From: M269 sp964625615
GTDB taxonomy: Bacteria; Pseudomonadota; Gammaproteobacteria; Enterobacterales; Alteromonadaceae
Direction: 5' to 3'
Assembly: GCA_964625615.1 (NCBI GenBank)
Contig: CAZVDU010000032.1
Span: 1-30,245, forward strand
DNA: 30,245 bases
In this document: piece by piece, positions 14,520 through 22,299 of the stretch
Position numbering within the stretch: position 1 is the stretch's first letter
How the letters are laid out: every line of letters begins with the position of its first letter
Notes under the pieces: generated by a model
What the model was told of the DNA's origin: nothing
Seen by the model: only the letters and a program-made list of their open reading frames with translations
Databases searched by the model: none
Position numbers and translations under genes: made by a program

Positions 14520-17402
14520 ATGACACAGCGTGGTATTTATTTGACGTATTTAGGGCGTATTGTGCTCAAGTGCTTTTGGCTTATGTTGTTGCTTGCTGTT
14601 TGCGAAACATCTGCAGCAGGCAATTTTGTTGTCGATGAGTCATTCGAATACAAACATGTAAGGCAGATTCTTCAAATCATTAGAACTGAAGAAGGTAGCC
14701 AATTGTCAGACGTCAGAAGGCGAAAAGACTGGACGTCAGATCTTGATATAAAACCCCTAGAAGATAACCAAGCCTTATGGGGCAAACTGCATGTCAGATA
14801 TCAAAACACCCAGAGTCAGCAGTATTCTTTAGTCATTTCCAACCCCAATTTAGATATTGTCGATATCTACATATTGGACGATATGGGCAGAATCCGCAGC
14901 TCGTTCAATGTTGGCGCGACTCGACCATTTAGCAACCGCCCAACACAACATCGTTCGTTTGCCATCCCGATGGAGTTGATACCTGGTGACAATCTCGATA
15001 TTTACATACGTATAAAAGATGACGGCCCTATGGTATTCGCCCTTGAATATTGGCAACTCGCGCACTTTTCAGGGTCCGAAAACATTAATCTAATCATTAT
15101 TGGGCTGGTCAGTGGAGGGTTACTCGCAGCCTTTTTATACTTCCTTGCAACATACACTATCTTACGCAGTCCGATCCGGTTTTGGTTTTCTGTATCAACA
15201 CTTTGCTTCGCGCTGCTATTCTTAAATATTGAAGGTATTATCGGACAGATCAGTGGGCTCAGCACTTATATCTCATTGATAACCACGTTGAGTATCAGCT
15301 TAGCCACATTTACCTCGGCTAAAGTCGCCTATATTATCCTGCAAGGTGTTCCTTACATTTGGCGAACACTCTCTTATTCTTGTGCCGCTTTGATTGCTGT
15401 TTTAGCTTTTGTCTTAGACAGTTACTGGCAGATTGTTGCAACGTCTGTCCTTTGTGCAATGAATATCAGCTTACAGTTATTCTTATCTATTTCTTATCGT
15501 AATCAGCACGACAGTTTACCTAACAGGCTCTACGTTATTGGTTGGATGATCATAGCGCTGACTGCTTTAACTTCCATAACGTTCTATCTGAATGGTATCT
15601 CTCTCAGCATGCCATTTAGCTTGATTTACATTGTTTTAATGTTGATTGGTATCATGATAATCGCGGTCGCCATTGAGGTGCACGAAGAAATCATCACGCG
15701 CTTTAGACAACAAACACAAGGCGATCTTATCAATGATTTACGCCAGTTCTACGATATGTTCAAAAACTCTGCAGAAGGCCTTTATAGCGCCTCTATGACA
15801 GGCGAATTGATCACCACTAATCCAGCTATGTGTAAACTCTTCGGCTATGAAAGCGAAGAAGAAATGCTGGCATTAGTTAAAAACACGAGAGATCAGTATG
15901 CTACGCCGGAAGATAGGGATATTTTAGTTGGTCGACTTCTAGACAATGAAACGACATCAGGTATTGAAGTTAAACTCAAAAGAAAGGACGGTAGCGTATT
16001 CTGGGGGTCAGTATCTGCACACATTCGTGAAGAAAACGACCGCAAGCTTCTCTATGGTTCAATCAACGATATCACCGAGCGTAAACAGTCGGATATTAAT
16101 ATGGAGTATATGGCTACCCATGACTCGTTAACCGGTGTTTATAACAGGCGCGAGTTTGAGAAGCGATTACGTAAAGCGCTTGATCAAGCTAAACGCGCTA
16201 ATACCGCACTCACGTTGCTCTATATGGATTTAGATCAATTCAAGATTGTTAATGATAGTTGTGGGCATAAAGCCGGGGACATTTTAATAAAGCAGTTGTC
16301 CCAGCAACTAAATCAGGTCATTTCTGAGAAAGGTATTCTTGCCCGACTAGGCGGCGATGAGTTTGGTGTATTACTTGAAGATGATTATGCTGACACCGCT
16401 TTTCTAACAGCCAATAAGCTACTAAATACGGTCAAAGAATTCCGTTTTATTTGGGACAACCGCATTTTCTCTATTGGGATAAGTATTGGACTTGTTCCTT
16501 ACAATGAAACTGTAGTGACGACAGAACAATTACTGAGCATGGCAGATGCTGCGTGCTACACCGCGAAAGAGCAAGGTAGAAACCAAGTTCACACCTATTC
16601 AAATGACAATGAACACATTAAGCGTTATGAAAGCGAGCTGGCATGGGTTAATCACATCAACAATGCACTAGAGGAAAGCAGGTTTGAGCTTTTCTATCAG
16701 CACTATATCCCGCTGAAAACAATCGCTACAGGGCATCGCTACGAAATATTATTGCGCATGCGCAATTTAGACAATGAAATTGTGCCGCCAGCAGCTTTCT
16801 TGCCTGCCGCAGAACGTTATGATTTAACAGCAAAGATTGATAAATGGGTCATTGATAATACCTTCAATTGGTTCTCTTCTAACAGGGAACATCTTGATAG
16901 GCTTGAGCGCTGCAATATTAATTTGAGTGCGCACTCTTTAGCTGACGAAGAACTCAAGCTCTTTGTACTCAATGCCTTTGAAAAATATAAAGTACCTTAT
17001 AAAAAGATATGCTTTGAAATCACCGAGAGTATGGCAATTGTCAAAATGCAGGAAACACTCGAATTTATTAACACCTTTCAGCAGTTGGGTTGTTTATTCG
17101 CGCTGGATGATTTTGGCAGCGGTTTCTCTTCATATGGTTATCTGAAAAACTTCCCAGTTGATTTCGTCAAAATAGACGGTGGGTTTGTAAAAGATTTGCT
17201 CACTGATCCTATAGATTTAGCTATGGTTACATCTATTAATGATATTGCTAAAGCTATGGGAATAGGCTCTGTAGCTGAGTTTGTAGAATCTAAAGATATT
17301 ATGGCTGAGCTTGGGAAAATTGGCGTTGATTACGCACAAGGATATGGCATAGCCAAACCACACCCTTTAGCAGACTTCATGCCTTATGGCGATACAGTCT
17401 AA
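14520..17402 (+). CDS. Membrane GGDEF/EAL c-di-GMP enzyme with 7TMR-DISM sensor
   Basis: A 960-residue inner-membrane protein coupling an outside signal to c-di-GMP turnover. Order of parts: signal sequence (1-33); a periplasmic 7TMR-DISMED2-type beta domain (about 38-180); seven predicted helices (about 190-387); a PAS domain (about 405-520, ending YGSINDITERKQ); GGDEF (about 530-695); EAL (about 705-955). The cyclase signature GGDEF is at 611-615 with MDLDQFKIVND, but no RxxD inhibitory site precedes it. The phosphodiesterase keeps its expected residues: EILLR (742-746), NLSAHS, FEITES, LDDFGSGFSS, FVKIDG, AEFVES and AQGYG. Both activities could be functional; which dominates cannot be read. 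ATG 14520 has a weak ribosome-binding site, and the signal sequence fixes it approximately. Confidence 0.93.
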   Translation: MTQRGIYLTYLGRIVLKCFWLMLLLAVCETSAAGNFVVDESFEYKHVRQILQIIRTEEGSQLSDVRRRKDWTSDLDIKPLEDNQALWGKLHVRYQNTQSQQYSLVISNPNLDIVDIYILDDMGRIRSSFNVGATRPFSNRPTQHRSFAIPMELIPGDNLDIYIRIKDDGPMVFALEYWQLAHFSGSENINLIIIGLVSGGLLAAFLYFLATYTILRSPIRFWFSVSTLCFALLFLNIEGIIGQISGLSTYISLITTLSISLATFTSAKVAYIILQGVPYIWRTLSYSCAALIAVLAFVLDSYWQIVATSVLCAMNISLQLFLSISYRNQHDSLPNRLYVIGWMIIALTALTSITFYLNGISLSMPFSLIYIVLMLIGIMIIAVAIEVHEEIITRFRQQTQGDLINDLRQFYDMFKNSAEGLYSASMTGELITTNPAMCKLFGYESEEEMLALVKNTRDQYATPEDRDILVGRLLDNETTSGIEVKLKRKDGSVFWGSVSAHIREENDRKLLYGSINDITERKQSDINMEYMATHDSLTGVYNRREFEKRLRKALDQAKRANTALTLLYMDLDQFKIVNDSCGHKAGDILIKQLSQQLNQVISEKGILARLGGDEFGVLLEDDYADTAFLTANKLLNTVKEFRFIWDNRIFSIGISIGLVPYNETVVTTEQLLSMADAACYTAKEQGRNQVHTYSNDNEHIKRYESELAWVNHINNALEESRFELFYQHYIPLKTIATGHRYEILLRMRNLDNEIVPPAAFLPAAERYDLTAKIDKWVIDNTFNWFSSNREHLDRLERCNINLSAHSLADEELKLFVLNAFEKYKVPYKKICFEITESMAIVKMQETLEFINTFQQLGCLFALDDFGSGFSSYGYLKNFPVDFVKIDGGFVKDLLTDPIDLAMVTSINDIAKAMGIGSVAEFVESKDIMAELGKIGVDYAQGYGIAKPHPLADFMPYGDTV

Positions 17403-17543
17403 CAGATCTGTTGTTACCCTATTGCATCTACGTCTTTTCTGGCTATAGTGTGCGTCCAAATCTTTCTGGTCAATGTTAAAGTCGGTCACTCATCAAAGGC
17501 ATACAAAAACATACCAGGAAAATGAAAGCAGTTTAAGGTAACA

Positions 17544-18161
17544 ATGAAAGATTTAGATACTCAATTCGACTACATTAGCACGGCTAATTTACCCACAAGA
17601 CATGGTAAGTTTACCATTCATGGCTTTGTTGAAACTGCATCTAATCAAGAACATGTTGCTTTATCTTACGGTCAATGGTCTGGGGACGATACAGTACTCA
17701 TTCGTGTCCACTCAGAATGCTTAACGGGCGACGCGCTATTCAGTACACGATGTGATTGTGGCTTCCAATTAGAGAAAGCGATGAAAAATATCGTTGAAAA
17801 AGGTAAGGGTGTTTTGCTGTATTTACGCCAAGAAGGGCGAGGTATCGGTTTGCTGAATAAGATCCGAGCTTATAATTTACAAGACACCGGCTTGGATACT
17901 GTAGAAGCCAATGAACACTTGGGTTTCGATGCTGACCTTAGAGATTACACCATCTGTAAATACATGCTCAATAAGCTTAATGTCAAAAAAGTATCTTTGA
18001 TGACCAACAACCCTAAGAAGATTGCAGCACTTGAAACCATGGGCATCAATGTTGTAGAGAGGCTCGCTATAGATCACGGCGTTACCGATGACAACAAAGG
18101 TTATATATTGACGAAAACAGAAAAGATGGGACATGACTTTGATCCCCACCTTTTGAAGTAG
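17544..18161 (+). CDS. ribA: GTP cyclohydrolase II
   Basis: First enzyme of riboflavin synthesis, converting GTP to 2,5-diamino-6-ribosylamino-pyrimidinone 5'-phosphate plus formate and diphosphate. The 205 residues form a stand-alone RibA without a RibB domain. The zinc ligands are Cys59, Cys70 and Cys72 (HSECLTGDALFSTRCDCG), and the catalytic region is LRQEGRGIGLLNKIRAY, followed by RDYTICKYMLNKL and LMTNNPKK. AAGGT lies five bases before the ATG. It is not next to other rib genes, as is usual in gammaproteobacteria. No FMN riboswitch is visible in the 141 bases upstream. Confidence 0.96.
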   Translation: MKDLDTQFDYISTANLPTRHGKFTIHGFVETASNQEHVALSYGQWSGDDTVLIRVHSECLTGDALFSTRCDCGFQLEKAMKNIVEKGKGVLLYLRQEGRGIGLLNKIRAYNLQDTGLDTVEANEHLGFDADLRDYTICKYMLNKLNVKKVSLMTNNPKKIAALETMGINVVERLAIDHGVTDDNKGYILTKTEKMGHDFDPHLLK

Positions 18162-18279
18162 CCTCCTATACAGAGACCAGTTCAAACCTTGCTAAAGCCT
18201 TCATTTTAGGTTCAGTCACCATTAAGCCTATTCGCGTAGTATCTATATTCCATTAACAGGAATAAGTGAAGGTGGCTTT

Positions 18280-19287
18280 ATGGTAACAAGATTAAAAGCG
18301 TCACTTGTACTTAGCGCCTGTTTATCATCTTTCCTATTGATAAGCAGCCCCTCTGTACTCGCCCAAGAAGAAGAAGCGGTCGAAGGCACCTTTGTTGCAA
18401 TAGAACAGGCTGAAGTAGAGCAAATACTCGCGCCTATTGCACTTTATCCCGACATTTTGCTATCTCAAATTCTGTCAGCAACAGCCTATCCTCTTGATAT
18501 TATTCAAGCAGCTCAATGGCGAGAAGAAAACAGTGACCTTAGCCCTGAAGAAGCACTAAGCCAAGCCGAATCAAAAGATTGGCCTGAAAGTGTTCAAGCA
18601 TTACTCCCCTTTAATGATCTGTTGCAGGATTTGAGCGAGGACCTATATTGGCTTGAGAGCCTTGGCGACGCTTACGAGTCAGATCCTGAAGCAGTGTTGA
18701 CTGGTGTTCAGGCATTGAGAAAGGTAGCACAGGAGCAAGGCTCATTACCTGACACCGATCACGCTCAGGTTATTGAAGAAGAGGGCGAAATAAGCATTGC
18801 TTCAGCTGATCCTGATGTTATTTATGTTCCTTACTATGATACGCGTATTGTCTATGGTCGTTGGCGACATGCCAACAACCCATATTATTGGAAAAGACCT
18901 GCACATTATCGTTCAAGAGGTCGGTTTCACTGGAGCCCTCGTTATTACGTGAGGAACAAGGTCGCAAGGCATTACGGCCACGGAAAGCGCCATTACGGCA
19001 CACGCAAGTTCCGTAGCTACTATTCAGGACATTCACACCACGGAAAGAAAGTCAGACGTTCATACAGTGGCAATCGACACTTCTCGCAAGGACACTTTTC
19101 ACGAACGTCATACAAAAAAGGATATAATCGAGGCTATAAAAGAGGGTACGGCAAAAAGCGTTATTCCAAACGCTACCGTCATGGATACAAAAAGCGTTAT
19201 AACTCCTACAAGAGGCGAGGATACAAAGGAAAGCGTCGCGGTTATAAGAAAAGATACAAGCGGTACAGAAGGCGTGGTCGGTACTAA
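18280..19287 (+). CDS. DUF3300 exported protein with basic Tyr/Gly/Lys/Arg-rich tail
   Basis: Exported protein of unknown function. Signal peptide to about residue 28 (…SSPSVLAQ), then an acidic helical DUF3300 domain (about 40-190) with the hallmark LAPIALYPDILLSQILSATAYPLDIIQAAQW and ending in DPDVIYVPYYDTRIVYGRW. From about residue 205 to 335 the protein changes to a low-complexity tail of Lys, Arg, Tyr, Gly and His with recurring units such as RGYKKRY and KRYRRG. The tail is very basic while the body is acidic. Other DUF3300 proteins also have variable low-complexity ends, but this one is strikingly charged (from memory). A binding role towards polyanions such as LPS, nucleic acid or acidic polysaccharide is inference. 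AAGGTGG precedes the ATG, and a strong terminator follows. Confidence 0.88.
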   Translation: MVTRLKASLVLSACLSSFLLISSPSVLAQEEEAVEGTFVAIEQAEVEQILAPIALYPDILLSQILSATAYPLDIIQAAQWREENSDLSPEEALSQAESKDWPESVQALLPFNDLLQDLSEDLYWLESLGDAYESDPEAVLTGVQALRKVAQEQGSLPDTDHAQVIEEEGEISIASADPDVIYVPYYDTRIVYGRWRHANNPYYWKRPAHYRSRGRFHWSPRYYVRNKVARHYGHGKRHYGTRKFRSYYSGHSHHGKKVRRSYSGNRHFSQGHFSRTSYKKGYNRGYKRGYGKKRYSKRYRHGYKKRYNSYKRRGYKGKRRGYKKRYKRYRRRGRY

Positions 19288-19321
19288 ATAACCTGAGCTC
19301 AGGATAAATAAACTATTCCCC

Positions 19322-19348
19322 AAAGGCTTATCTCAGATAAGCCTTTTT
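19322..19348. terminator. Bidirectional terminator between DUF3300 and coiled-coil genes
   Basis: AAAGGCTTATC (19322-19332) pairs perfectly with GATAAGCCTTT (19336-19346) around TCA, with T residues to 19348. It lies between two converging genes and has A/T runs suitable for stopping transcription in both directions. Confidence 0.9.
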
Positions 19349-19370
19349 CACACGTAAAGGAAGAAGATCA

Positions 19371-20168
19371 TTAAGGAGGAGTAATAGAACCGACGACTGG
19401 GCCATCATCAGGCTGATTTGGTACTGGCTTCTCAGCTTTCTCTTCTTGCTCGCGCCATTTCTCTAATTCAGCTAAACGCTTGATAAGTTGATTATTAGTA
19501 TTATCTGTCGCTACCAACATCGATCGTAAGTTAGTAATGGTTTGTTCGCTTTCACCGCCTCTTTCAGCAACAGCGGCAAGCGACGTTGACAACTGTTGAG
19601 TTCTCTCTTGGTGCAATGACAATTGCTCTTGAAGCACACCAATAGTTGTTGACGCCAAACCCAATTCAGATTCAACAACAGAAAACTGCTTGCTTAGATC
19701 ACCCGACTGATTATCAACTTTTTGCGTTAATGTCTTGATATCCGCCTGATTACGACGCCAAGCAGATGCCCACAGTTTATCCATCTGTTCCCAAAGCTGA
19801 TCAGCTTTCTCTGTCAATTCAGTGACACGAACTTGCAACGCTGCTGCTGACTGTCCCATTTCTTCATCACTGGCGAGTAGTCGATTTTCAAGTTCGACAA
19901 TTCGCTGCTGTGCATCAGCAAACTGCATTTTCTGGGCTTCATTCTGCATATAAAGCCAACCTGAAGCACCACTAGCGCCAAGTGCGAGTAGTAAAGCTAA
20001 CACAACTGTAAAGGATGAACCGCTTGAGCTACTTTTTTCATCACTTGATGTTGCCTGCGTAGACGTTTTGCCTTTAGGCACGCTCCCTGCAGCTTGATGA
20101 AAAGACACCCTATCTTCTTTTTCTAATACAATCTTAGGTAGGTCATCATCATACGGGTCAGCTGGCAT
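19371..20168 (-). CDS. Membrane-anchored coiled-coil protein of unknown function
   Basis: Not recognised as a named protein. The 265 residues have an acidic, Ser/Lys-rich cytoplasmic-looking N-terminus (1-52, no signal peptide), one transmembrane helix (about 53-74, SFTVVLALLLALGASGASGWLYM), and a long coiled coil (about 78-250) rich in Gln, Glu and Leu (AQQRIVELENRLLASDEE, TELTEKADQLWEQMDKLW). A short proline-rich end follows (PVPNQPDDGPVVGSITPP). The predicted topology is N-in, with the coiled coil in the periplasm. The shape recalls envelope scaffold or division-associated proteins, but no function is claimed. GAGG lies 4 bases before the ATG. It shares a terminator with the converging DUF3300 gene. 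Confidence 0.8.
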   Translation of the reverse strand: MPADPYDDDLPKIVLEKEDRVSFHQAAGSVPKGKTSTQATSSDEKSSSSGSSFTVVLALLLALGASGASGWLYMQNEAQKMQFADAQQRIVELENRLLASDEEMGQSAAALQVRVTELTEKADQLWEQMDKLWASAWRRNQADIKTLTQKVDNQSGDLSKQFSVVESELGLASTTIGVLQEQLSLHQERTQQLSTSLAAVAERGGESEQTITNLRSMLVATDNTNNQLIKRLAELEKWREQEEKAEKPVPNQPDDGPVVGSITPP

Positions 20169-20206
20169 ACTTCCTCACAACACAATACTTACAGGGGGAA
20201 TCTATC

Positions 20207-20725
20207 TTAGATNNNNNNNNNNNNNNNNNNNNNNNNNNNNNNNNNNNNNNNNNNNNNNNNNNNNNNNNNNNNNNNNNNNNNNNNNNNNNNNNNNNNNNNN
20301 NNNNNNNNNNNNGATGGCACTGCCTTTTTTAGTGTAACCATCATATTCCAAGCGCTTTCCCCAGACATTTCGTAGGGTTCGAAGTTGGACGTTCTAGAGT
20401 ACATTAAATTTACGGATTCCGTTAAGCTCGATTCTGGCATATATGCCATGCTCCAATCACTGAACTCCCTGATACTAATTTCTTTATAATCCAGCATCGT
20501 AATTTGCTCATGACGTTTGTCATTCAATATTTTATGATAAGTCATGTTAATATTTTTTCTTGAACCTTCTAGGCACTGCAAAAAATACTTACGATGAAAA
20601 CAAAGCATGCCTGTTATGCTCATTTTCTTGTTATTTTCTCGAGCTTGATAAAGGATCTCTTCAATATCTTTTGAACTAAAAGAATCAGTGATCGTACTTG
20701 CATAAACTAATCTCATTAAAAACAT
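20207..20725 (-). CDS. BLUF-domain blue-light sensor, interrupted by a gap
   Basis: Flavin-binding blue-light photoreceptor. The first 137 residues are a complete BLUF core. The residues known from AppA (Tyr21, Asn45, Gln63, Trp104, Met106) fall here at Tyr8, Asn32, Gln50, Trp91 and Met93 with identical spacing, in LVYAS, NNKKMSITGM, YFLQCLEG and DWSMAYM. The 3' part runs into 100 N; the frame resumes for one codon and a stop at 20207-20209, but that continuity depends on an arbitrary gap length. It may be a short BLUF-only protein or have an effector domain hidden in the gap. The start may be ATG 20725 or the ATG three codons later (MRLVYAS). The partner is unknown; c-di-GMP enzymes are common partners. 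Confidence 0.85.
   Translation of the reverse strand: MFLMRLVYASTITDSFSSKDIEEILYQARENNKKMSITGMLCFHRKYFLQCLEGSRKNINMTYHKILNDKRHEQITMLDYKEISIREFSDWSMAYMPESSLTESVNLMYSRTSNFEPYEMSGESAWNMMVTLKKAVPXXXXXXXXXXXXXXXXXXXXXXXXXXXXXXXXXXI
20213..20312. other. Assembly gap (100 N)
   Basis: Exactly 100 N inside the BLUF gene. The length is a placeholder, so the gene's 3' end is unknown. Confidence 0.97.
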
Positions 20726-20909
20726 TATTTAACCCAAAAAAATCAACCTATAAAGATATTAGTCCATCATAACGGTATTACAAGCCAGCAGAAAAACAGC
20801 CTCAACAAAAAACAAATGGTAACTTATAGACCCATCAACTAAGATACTCTGAGGCAAACAAACAATCTTCTTTCCTGATATTTTATGCTGGATTTATCCG
20901 TCTACTTTA

Positions 20910-20915
20910 TATAAT
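20910..20915 (+). promoter_or_regulatory. Possible -10 box for the small membrane protein gene
   Basis: A perfect TATAAT lies 40 bases before the ATG at 20956. No good -35 match is found at 16-18 bases upstream, so support is weak. Confidence 0.35.
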
Positions 20916-20955
20916 GTTTTGGGCCTGTTGAAAGCATTTTTTGTAATTAAGCAAT

Positions 20956-21162
20956 ATGGAAACAACAACGAAGTCATCATTATCACTCAATCTCAGGATC
21001 TTGATTGGCATCGCATCATTACCTTCTCTAATTCTTGCAGCTATGTTAGTAATGACGATTTATTATGGTGATTACAAAAATATCAGCGCCTTTGAACTTG
21101 TGTACTCTTGTGTCGGATTTTTTGGACTCTATATAGCCTTGAGCGGCAAAAAGCCGTTTTAG
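20956..21162 (+). CDS. Small two-helix membrane protein, hypothetical
   Basis: 68 residues with two hydrophobic segments (about 14-37, ILIGIASLPSLILAAMLVMT, and 44-62, AFELVYSCVGFFGLYIAL) joined by a short polar loop (YYGDYKN), ending in a basic tail (SGKKPF). No family is recognised. The case for a real gene is the membrane-protein composition, a TATAAT 40 bases upstream and the lack of any competing ORF. The case against is the short length and the absence of a ribosome-binding site. A small CGGC/GCCG hairpin with TTTT overlaps the stop codon. Confidence 0.5.
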   Translation: METTTKSSLSLNLRILIGIASLPSLILAAMLVMTIYYGDYKNISAFELVYSCVGFFGLYIALSGKKPF

Positions 21163-21268
21163 GAACTCAGTATATAGACAAAAATAGAAGGCTTGGGTGG
21201 TAAACCTGATCGCAACATTCATACTGAGTCCCGTCCTTAGGTGATCTACTATTAGGAACTGTTATTTA

Positions 21269-21298
21269 AATGAGTAATGGCAATTTGCATTACTCATT
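21269..21298. terminator. Hairpin downstream of the CpxP-like gene
   Basis: AATGAGTAATG (21269-21279) pairs perfectly with CATTACTCATT (21288-21298) around an 8-base loop. Read leftward it starts 13 bases after the stop of the CpxP-like gene and is followed by TTTAAAT, so it probably ends that transcript. Confidence 0.6.
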
Positions 21299-21310
21299 AG
21301 CATTGATTCA

Positions 21311-22105
21311 TTAAACGCGATCGCTTCTTCTTTTACCTTTTTTACCTTTACGCTTTTTGAGTTTCTGCGCTTTTTGGCGCTGCTCTTCAGTCATTAGATT
21401 AAACATCTGGCTCCTAGTTTCCAACATCAACAATTGCCCTTGATGAAAGTCATCAGCATATTGGGCGTGAAGCGCTTGCCAAGCATCTACAGAGAATTCA
21501 TCAGCAGTAATAATAGCAAACTCAGCTTGTTTAAAAGCTCGGCGTTTTTCTCTCAAGGCCTGAGAGTTGGCAAATGCTTGTTCGCGGATTTGCGTTGCCT
21601 GGCTTATCTGTTCATCCGTAAAATCTAAACGTTCAAAGAACCTTAATTGGCGCTCTTCATTAAATTCTCTCGGCTCTTTTTCAGCTCTAGCATCAACGCG
21701 GTCTTGCCATTTCTGCTGTTGTTCTGCCGTGAGTAACACCCAGATTTGGTGCTGCGTTTCAGCTCGATCCTGAGCCAACTGCATTTTAACGTCTGCGTTA
21801 GCGGCTATTGCACTCTCGGCTGCTTGTTGATCAAACTCAGGCTGCTGCACGATACTTTTGACGTCTTGTCTCGCTAACTTCATATCTTCTTTATATAGCT
21901 TGGCTTCTTGCCTAGTTTCACGGATGATTTGCTTAACGTCTTGGCGTTGTTCTACTGTTAAATCTAAACCACGCAACAGTCGTTTTATTTGTTGGCCTTG
22001 GTGTTTAAAGCCTATTTCTTGTGCCTGTAAACCAGCACTTAATGTCGCTAAACCTATACAACTTGCGATCAATGTCTTTGTGAAGATTGATTTAAATAAA
22101 GTCAT
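21311..22105 (-). CDS. CpxP/Spy-type periplasmic protein with duplicated domain
   Basis: Periplasmic envelope-stress protein. In E. coli CpxP restrains the CpxA kinase and Spy is a chaperone (family knowledge). Signal peptide to about residue 29 (…LSAGLQAQ). Four LTxxQ-type motifs are present: LTVEQ (49-53), LTAEQ (125-129), FTDEQ (162-166) and MTEEQ (238-242). Within each pair the spacing is exactly 76 residues, and the two halves align without gaps, so the protein is an internal duplication. At 264 residues it is well above the usual 160-170 of CpxP or Spy. The C-terminus is very basic (KKRKGKKGKRRSDRV). It is transcribed away from cpxRA, as in E. coli cpxP. AAGGAGA precedes the ATG. I leave the symbol empty because the doubled architecture differs from CpxP. 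Confidence 0.88.
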   Translation of the reverse strand: MTLFKSIFTKTLIASCIGLATLSAGLQAQEIGFKHQGQQIKRLLRGLDLTVEQRQDVKQIIRETRQEAKLYKEDMKLARQDVKSIVQQPEFDQQAAESAIAANADVKMQLAQDRAETQHQIWVLLTAEQQQKWQDRVDARAEKEPREFNEERQLRFFERLDFTDEQISQATQIREQAFANSQALREKRRAFKQAEFAIITADEFSVDAWQALHAQYADDFHQGQLLMLETRSQMFNLMTEEQRQKAQKLKKRKGKKGKRRSDRV

Positions 22106-22124
22106 TTTGTTCTCCTTGGTGGTA

Positions 22125-22138
22125 ATACCAAATGGTAT
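22125..22138. repeat. 14-bp palindrome ATACCA-AA-TGGTAT
   Basis: Perfect inverted repeat in the leader of the CpxP-like gene, 20 bases upstream of its start codon. It may be an operator or a leader-RNA hairpin. Confidence 0.4.
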
Positions 22139-22144
22139 GAACAG

Positions 22145-22150
22145 AGTATA
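22145..22150 (-). promoter_or_regulatory. Probable -10 box of the CpxP-like gene
   Basis: Read on the minus strand the sequence is TATACT, 40 bases before the ATG. The GTAAA repeats at 22162-22198 would cover its -35 region, as expected for an activator-dependent promoter. Confidence 0.5.
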
Positions 22151-22161
22151 TCCAGCACTAT

Positions 22162-22198
22162 GTAAAGTAGCGCAAAGGCAATGTAAAGGTTGTGTAAA
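22162..22198 (+). promoter_or_regulatory. Tandem CpxR-type binding sites
   Basis: GTAAA at 22162, GCAAA at 22172, GTAAA at 22183 and GTAAA at 22194, so start-to-start steps are 10, 11 and 11 bases, all on the same helix face. The last two form GTAAA-N6-GTAAA, within the known CpxR consensus (GTAAA, 4-8 bases, GTAAA). The array lies between the divergent CpxP-like and cpxR genes, where it can serve both promoters. Confidence 0.75.
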
Positions 22199-22199
22199 A

Positions 22200-22229
22200 T
22201 TGACGTCAGCGATATCAATTGAGTAATAA
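22200..22229 (+). promoter_or_regulatory. Candidate promoter of cpxRA
   Basis: TTGACG (22200-22205), an 18-base spacer and TAATAA (22224-22229), directly next to the GTAAA array and 70 bases before the cpxR start. The arrangement suggests autoactivation. Confidence 0.45.
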
Positions 22230-22299
22230 AACGGTAGGATATACGCAACGTATTCAGATATTCGTTAAGAATTAACACTCTCTTAAGAGACTAAATGTT

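Noticed and set aside
15002..15265. 87-codon minus-strand frame inside the GGDEF/EAL gene
   Set aside because: Antisense shadow of the membrane-helix region; no ribosome-binding site or family signal.
17401..17412. Palindrome AACAGATCTGTT overlapping the GGDEF/EAL stop codon
   Set aside because: Short, without a loop or T-run; likely chance.
17877..18185. 102-codon minus-strand frame opposite ribA
   Set aside because: It lies almost entirely over a confidently identified gene and shows no domain.
21858..22226. 122-codon plus-strand frame opposite the CpxP-like gene
   Set aside because: Cys/Trp/Ser-rich shadow of the opposite strand, and it runs through the CpxR-box region.
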